Below are positions 60,210-64,000 of a stretch of 64,000 nucleotides of DNA, in pieces. Positions within the stretch are counted from its first letter, which is position 1. Every line of letters starts with the position of its first letter. Source of the stretch: Streptomyces dangxiongensis (lineage in GTDB: Bacteria > Actinomycetota > Actinomycetes > Streptomycetales > Streptomycetaceae); NCBI RefSeq assembly GCF_003675325.1, contig NZ_CP033073.1:5952001-6016000 (forward strand), written 5' to 3'. A model generated the notes under the pieces. It had not been told where the DNA came from. It was given only the letters and a program-made list of their open reading frames with translations, and searched no databases. The position numbers and the translations under genes were made by a program.

Positions 60210-60974
60210 ATGGCAACGCTTGAAATCCGAGACCTGCACGTCACCGTCGAGGCCGACAACGCCACGAAGGAGATCCTCAAGGGCGTCGACCTCACCGTGA
60301 AGCAGGGCGAGACGCACGCCATCATGGGCCCCAACGGCTCCGGCAAGTCGACGCTCGCCTACTCCCTCGCGGGTCACCCGAAGTACACGATCACCAAGGG
60401 CACCGTCACCCTCGACGGCGAGAACGTCCTGGAGATGTCCGTCGACGAGCGTGCCCGCGCGGGCCTGTTCCTGGCGATGCAGTACCCCGTCGAGATCCCC
60501 GGCGTCTCGGTCTCCAACTTCCTGCGCACCTCCGCCACCGCCGTCCGCGGCGAGGCCCCCAAGCTGCGCACCTGGGTGAAGGAGGTCAAGGAGACCATGG
60601 AGCGTCTCCACATGGACCCGTCCTTCGCCGAGCGCAATGTCAACGAGGGCTTCTCCGGCGGTGAGAAGAAGCGCCACGAGATCCTCCAGCTCGAGCTGCT
60701 CAAGCCGAAGTTCGCGATCCTCGACGAGACCGACTCCGGCCTGGACGTCGACGCGCTCCGCATCGTCTCCGAGGGCGTCAACCGCGTCCACGGCACCGGC
60801 GAGGTCGGCACCCTGCTGATCACGCACTACACGCGCATCCTGCGCTACATCAAGCCCGACCACGTCCACGTGTTCTCCGCCGGCCGCATCGTCGAGTCGG
60901 GCGGCCCGGAGCTGGCGGACAAGCTGGAGAACGAGGGCTACGAGGCATACGTGAAGGGTGGCGCATCCGCGTGA
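60210..60974 (+). CDS. sufC: SufC, Fe-S assembly ATPase
   Basis: 254 residues, soluble ABC ATPase. Walker A GPNGSGKSTL, Q-loop MQYPVEIPGVSVSNFLR, signature FSGGEKKRHEILQLELL, Walker B FAILDETDSGLDVDAL and switch His ITHYTRILRYIKPDHVHV. The E-T-D-S-G-L-D Walker B extension and EKKRHEI signature distinguish SufC from transporters. ATP binding changes the SufB-SufD shape during cluster assembly. ATG 60210 follows CAGGAG. Ends overlapping sufS as GTGA. Confidence 0.97.
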   Translation: MATLEIRDLHVTVEADNATKEILKGVDLTVKQGETHAIMGPNGSGKSTLAYSLAGHPKYTITKGTVTLDGENVLEMSVDERARAGLFLAMQYPVEIPGVSVSNFLRTSATAVRGEAPKLRTWVKEVKETMERLHMDPSFAERNVNEGFSGGEKKRHEILQLELLKPKFAILDETDSGLDVDALRIVSEGVNRVHGTGEVGTLLITHYTRILRYIKPDHVHVFSAGRIVESGGPELADKLENEGYEAYVKGGASA

Positions 60975-62227
60975 CACAGCTGCCGGGCCTCCTCGACACC
61001 GAGGCGATCCGCAAGGACTTCCCCATCCTGGACCGCGTGGTCCACGACGGCCGGAAGCTCGTGTACCTGGACAACGCGGCGACCAGCCAGAAGCCGCGCC
61101 AGGTACTGGACGCCATGAGCGAGTACTACGAGCGCTACAACGCCAACGTCCACCGCGGTGTGCATGTGCTCGCCGAGGAGGCCACGGCGCTGTACGAGGG
61201 CGCACGCGACAAGGTCGCGGAGTTCATCAACGCGCCGAGCCGCGACGAGGTGATCTTCACCAAGAACGCCTCCGAGTCGCTGAACCTCGTGGCGAACATG
61301 CTGGGCTGGGCCGACGAGCCCTACCGCGTGGACCACGAGACCGAGATCGTCATCACGGAGATGGAGCACCACTCCAACATCGTGCCGTGGCAGCTGCTGT
61401 CGCAGCGCACGGGCGCGAAGCTGAAGTGGTTCGGCCTCACCGACGACGGCCGCCTGGACCTGTCCAACATCGACGAGATCATCACCGAGAAGACGAAGAT
61501 CGTCTCCTTCGTGCTGGTGTCGAACATCCTGGGCACGGTCAACCCGGTCGAGGCGATAGTCCGCCGCGCCCAGGAGGTCGGCGCCCTGGTCTGCATCGAC
61601 GCCTCCCAGGCCGCCCCCCACATGCCGCTGGACGTGCAGGCCCTCCAGGCCGACTTCGTGGCCTTCACCGGCCACAAGATGTGCGGCCCGACGGGCATCG
61701 GCGTCCTGTGGGGCCGCCAGGAACTGCTGGAGGACCTTCCCCCGTTCCTGGGCGGCGGCGAGATGATCGAGACCGTCTCGATGCACTCGTCCACGTACGC
61801 CCCGGCGCCCCACAAGTTCGAGGCGGGCACGCCCCCGATCGCGCAGGCGGTCGGTCTCGGCGCGGCGATCGACTACCTGAACGCGATCGGCATGGACCGG
61901 ATCCTCGCCCACGAGCACGCGCTGACGGAGTACGCGGTGCAGCGTCTGGCGCAGGTCCCGGACCTGCGCATCATCGGCCCGGCGACGGCCGAGGACCGAG
62001 GCGCGGCGATCTCCTTCGCCCTCGGTGACATCCACCCGCACGACGTGGGCCAGGTCCTCGACGAGCAGGGCATCGCGGTCCGTGTGGGGCACCACTGCGC
62101 CCGTCCGGTCTGCCTGCGCTACGGAATTCCTGCGACCACGCGAGCGTCGTTCTATCTGTACTCCACGCCGGCCGAGATCGACGCACTGGTCGACGGCCTG
62201 GAGCACGTACGGAACTTCTTCGGCTGA
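60971..62227 (+). CDS. sufS: SufS, cysteine desulfurase
   Basis: 418 residues, PLP enzyme of class II desulfurases. It removes sulfur from cysteine and passes it to SufU. Features: VYLDNAATSQKPRQVLDAMSEYYERYNANVHRG, ITEMEHHSNIVPWQLL, the PLP Lys in DFVAFTGHKMCGPTGIGVLWG and the catalytic Cys in RVGHHCARPVCLRYG. GTG 60971 overlaps the sufC stop as GTGA. A 16-bp gap leads to sufU. Confidence 0.97.
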   Translation: MTQLPGLLDTEAIRKDFPILDRVVHDGRKLVYLDNAATSQKPRQVLDAMSEYYERYNANVHRGVHVLAEEATALYEGARDKVAEFINAPSRDEVIFTKNASESLNLVANMLGWADEPYRVDHETEIVITEMEHHSNIVPWQLLSQRTGAKLKWFGLTDDGRLDLSNIDEIITEKTKIVSFVLVSNILGTVNPVEAIVRRAQEVGALVCIDASQAAPHMPLDVQALQADFVAFTGHKMCGPTGIGVLWGRQELLEDLPPFLGGGEMIETVSMHSSTYAPAPHKFEAGTPPIAQAVGLGAAIDYLNAIGMDRILAHEHALTEYAVQRLAQVPDLRIIGPATAEDRGAAISFALGDIHPHDVGQVLDEQGIAVRVGHHCARPVCLRYGIPATTRASFYLYSTPAEIDALVDGLEHVRNFFG

Positions 62228-62243
62228 GGGGCGTGCTGAAAAG

Positions 62244-62711
62244 GTGAAGCTGGACTCGATGTACCAGGAAGTCATCCTGGACCACTACAAGAACCCGCAC
62301 GGGCGTGGTCTGAGGGACGGCGACGCCGAGGTGCACCACGTGAACCCGACGTGCGGCGACGAGATCACCCTCCGCGTGAAGTACGAGGGCTCGACGATCA
62401 CGGACGTCTCGTACGAGGGCCAGGGCTGCTCCATCAGCCAGGCCAGCGCGTCGGTCCTGAACGAGCTGCTGGTCGGCAAGGAACTCGCCGAGGCGCAGAA
62501 GATCCAGGAGACCTTCCTGGAGCTGATGCAGTCCAAGGGCCGGATCGAGCCCGACGACGCGATGGAGGAGGTCCTGGAGGACGCGGTCGCGTTCGCCGGG
62601 GTCTCCAAGTACCCCGCGCGGGTCAAGTGCGCCCTCCTGAGCTGGATGGCGTGGAAGGACGCGACGGCCCAGGCGTTGAACGGCGCCGACGCCGAAAGGA
62701 AGACCGCATGA
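62244..62711 (+). CDS. sufU: SufU, sulfur transfer / scaffold protein
   Basis: 155 residues. Zinc-dependent sulfurtransferase that accepts persulfide from SufS. Three conserved Cys are in NPTCGDE (Cys37), GQGCSIS (Cys62) and ARVKCALLSWMAWKD, with an Asp ligand next to the first. The ~20-residue insertion between the second and third Cys (LLVGKELAEAQKIQETFLELMQSKG) marks SufU rather than IscU. GTG 62244 comes directly after GAAAAG; ATG 62259 (MYQEVILDHY) is an alternative. Overlaps the next gene as ATGA. Confidence 0.95.
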   Translation: MKLDSMYQEVILDHYKNPHGRGLRDGDAEVHHVNPTCGDEITLRVKYEGSTITDVSYEGQGCSISQASASVLNELLVGKELAEAQKIQETFLELMQSKGRIEPDDAMEEVLEDAVAFAGVSKYPARVKCALLSWMAWKDATAQALNGADAERKTA

Positions 62712-63040
62712 GCGACACCGTCGAGATGAAGCCGGCCTCGGAGGAGGAACTCCGTGAGGCCCTGATGGACGTGGTCGATCCCGAGCTGGGCATCGACGTC
62801 GTCAACCTGGGCCTGATCTACGGCATCCACGTCGACGACGCGAACATCGCGACGATCGACATGACCCTGACCTCGGCGGCCTGCCCGCTGACGGACGTCA
62901 TCGAGGACCAGGCGAAGTCCGCGACGGACGGCCTGGTCAACGAATTGCGCATCAACTGGGTGTGGATGCCGCCGTGGGGGCCGGACAAGATCACGGACGA
63001 CGGCCGCGACCAGCTCAGGGCACTCGGCTTCAACGTCTGA
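62708..63040 (+). CDS. SufT-like MIP18-family (DUF59) Fe-S maturation protein
   Basis: 110 residues. MIP18/DUF59 fold: [32 protein letters not shown], then [21 protein letters not shown] with the conserved Cys, and [23 protein letters not shown]. Proteins of this family help deliver clusters to target proteins. It is the last gene of the operon and overlaps sufU by four bases. Confidence 0.93.
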   Translation: MSDTVEMKPASEEELREALMDVVDPELGIDVVNLGLIYGIHVDDANIATIDMTLTSAACPLTDVIEDQAKSATDGLVNELRINWVWMPPWGPDKITDDGRDQLRALGFNV

Positions 63041-63070
63041 GCCGCCTGTCCTCGCGGCAGAGCGCACGAG

Positions 63071-63101
63071 AAGGGGCCACGGCGGCGCGCCGTGGCCCCT
63101 T
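63071..63101 (+). terminator. Terminator of the suf operon
   Basis: AAGGGGCCACGGC (63071-63083) pairs perfectly with GCCGTGGCCCCTT (63089-63101), 5-nt loop, 30 bp past the last suf stop, followed by CCGCGTGTCC. Confidence 0.8.
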
Positions 63102-63160
63102 CCGCGTGTCCGGGCAGCCGGCACGTGGGACGCGGTTCGCTCTCGGTGGCCCGACCGCGT

Positions 63161-63173
63161 TAGGTTTTCCTCC
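63161..63173 (+). promoter_or_regulatory. Candidate -10 of dapD, suggesting a leaderless transcript
   Basis: TAGGTT at 63161-63166 would place the transcription start at about the A of the ATG at 63174. There is no clear Shine-Dalgarno (only TCCTCC) or -35. Confidence 0.3.
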
Positions 63174-64000
63174 ATGACCGACTCTGCTTCCCGTACCACC
63201 GGCGCCGCCGCCGCCGGCCTCGCCACGATCGCCTCCGACGGCACCGTGCTCGACACCTGGTTCCCGGCCCCCGAGCTGGTCGAGGAGCCCGGCCCCGCCG
63301 GCACCGAGCGGCTGACCGCCGAGCAGGCGGCGCGGCTGCTGGGCGGCGGAGCCACCGCGGCGACCGGTCCGGACGCCCGCCGGGGCGTCGAGGTGGTCGC
63401 GGTCCGCACGGTCATCGCCTCGCTGGACGACAAGCCCGTCGACGCGCACGACGTCTATCTGCGTCTGCACCTGCTCTCGCACCGCCTGGTCAGGCCGCAC
63501 GGCCAGAACCTGGACGGCGTCTTCGGCCACCTCGCCAACGTCGCCTGGACCTCGCTCGGCCCGGTCGCCGTGGACGACATCGAGAAGGTGCGCCTGAACG
63601 CCCGCGCCGAGGGCCTGCACCTCCAGGTGACCTCGATCGACAAGTTCCCGCGCATGACGGACTACGTCGTACCCAAGGGCGTGCGCATCGCCGACGCCGA
63701 CCGGGTCCGCCTGGGCGCGCACCTCTCGGCGGGCACCACCGTCATGCACGAGGGCTTCGTCAACTTCAACGCCGGCACCCTGGGCACGTCGATGGTCGAG
63801 GGCCGCATCTCCGCGGGTGTCGTGATCGGCGACGGCTCGGACATCGGCGGCGGCGCCTCCACCATGGGCACCCTGTCCGGCGGCGGCAACGTGATCATCT
63901 CCGTCGGCGAGCGCTGCCTGATCGGCGCCGAGGCGGGCGTCGGCATCGCGCTCGGCGACGAGTGTGTGGTCGAGGCCGGCCTCTACATCACCGCGGGCAC
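63174..64000 (+). CDS. dapD: Tetrahydrodipicolinate N-succinyltransferase (3' end outside window)
   Basis: The first 275 codons are present. DapD uses succinyl-CoA to succinylate tetrahydrodipicolinate in the lysine/meso-diaminopimelate pathway. The N-terminal part ([24 protein letters not shown]) is typical of the actinobacterial subclass; then [43 protein letters not shown], and the left-handed beta-helix with hexapeptide repeats from [63 protein letters not shown] 63174 gives [15 protein letters not shown]. The gene is cut in the helix region. Confidence 0.93.
   Translation, partial: MTDSASRTTGAAAAGLATIASDGTVLDTWFPAPELVEEPGPAGTERLTAEQAARLLGGGATAATGPDARRGVEVVAVRTVIASLDDKPVDAHDVYLRLHLLSHRLVRPHGQNLDGVFGHLANVAWTSLGPVAVDDIEKVRLNARAEGLHLQVTSIDKFPRMTDYVVPKGVRIADADRVRLGAHLSAGTTVMHEGFVNFNAGTLGTSMVEGRISAGVVIGDGSDIGGGASTMGTLSGGGNVIISVGERCLIGAEAGVGIALGDECVVEAGLYITAG

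Overview
This is a high-GC actinobacterial chromosome segment, almost certainly from a Streptomyces. It codes for WhiA, RapZ and YvcK in the uvrC-rapZ-yvcK-whiA order, two maltose-type ABC loci, a mycothiol-dependent-isomerase-like protein, OpcA, an RbpA-family RNA polymerase-binding protein, frequent GTG/TTG starts and many ATGA/GTGA stop-start overlaps. Gene order resembles the conserved core of Streptomyces chromosomes from uvrB to dapD. No tRNA, rRNA, CRISPR array, insertion sequence or prophage was seen.

Layout. 1-4.0 kb: end of uvrB, two TerD-family genes (the second frame-broken at its 3' end), a yybP-ykoY-type Mn2+ riboswitch in front of terC, and a ChaA-type cation/H+ antiporter. 4.1-10.6 kb: MFS symporter, aroQ, a polar-amino-acid ABC transporter (binding protein-permease-ATPase), a metallo-beta-lactamase-fold hydrolase and a DinB/maleylpyruvate-isomerase-like protein. 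10.8-22.3 kb: uvrA, a PfkB kinase, a Tat-exported Rieske protein, a helix-turn-helix regulator, then the overlapping operon uvrC-rapZ-yvcK-whiA. 22.5-25.5 kb: a large secreted M14 carboxypeptidase. 25.8-31.6 kb: glycolysis genes gap, pgk, tpiA, then secG, an rbpA paralogue and a frameshifted pgi. 31.7-42.1 kb: a transport island with an FtsX-type ABC exporter and its PadR regulator, a lone sugar-binding protein, and an alpha-glucosidase operon with its own binding protein and two permeases. 42.2-48.9 kb: pentose phosphate operon tkt-tal-zwf-opcA-pgl on the minus strand (zwf frameshifted). 49.3-56.3 kb: haem A genes ctaB and ctaA around three small metabolic or unknown genes, an ABC-2 exporter and an AAC(3)-like acetyltransferase. 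56.4-63.1 kb: the suf operon sufR-sufB-sufD-Rieske-sufC-sufS-sufU-sufT-like. From 63.2 kb: dapD, cut by the window end.

How the genes fit together. The middle of the window is a central-carbon block: lower glycolysis on one side, the oxidative and non-oxidative pentose phosphate pathway on the other, with a sugar uptake/hydrolysis island between pgi and pgl. Haem A synthesis and Fe-S assembly follow, so respiration and redox cofactor supply are clustered.

The most useful observations are: a Mn2+ riboswitch before terC; a DmdR1/IdeR-like iron box plus a SufR-type CAAC-N6-GTTG operator before suf; a palindromic repeat element that breaks the start of sufD and leaves it coupled to a 41-codon leader; a maltose-type permease with a large inserted extracellular beta-sandwich-like domain; a shared TACCTAACA operator-like motif before padR and the alpha-glucosidase operon; and three single-base indels in terD2, pgi and zwf that look like assembly errors until shown otherwise.
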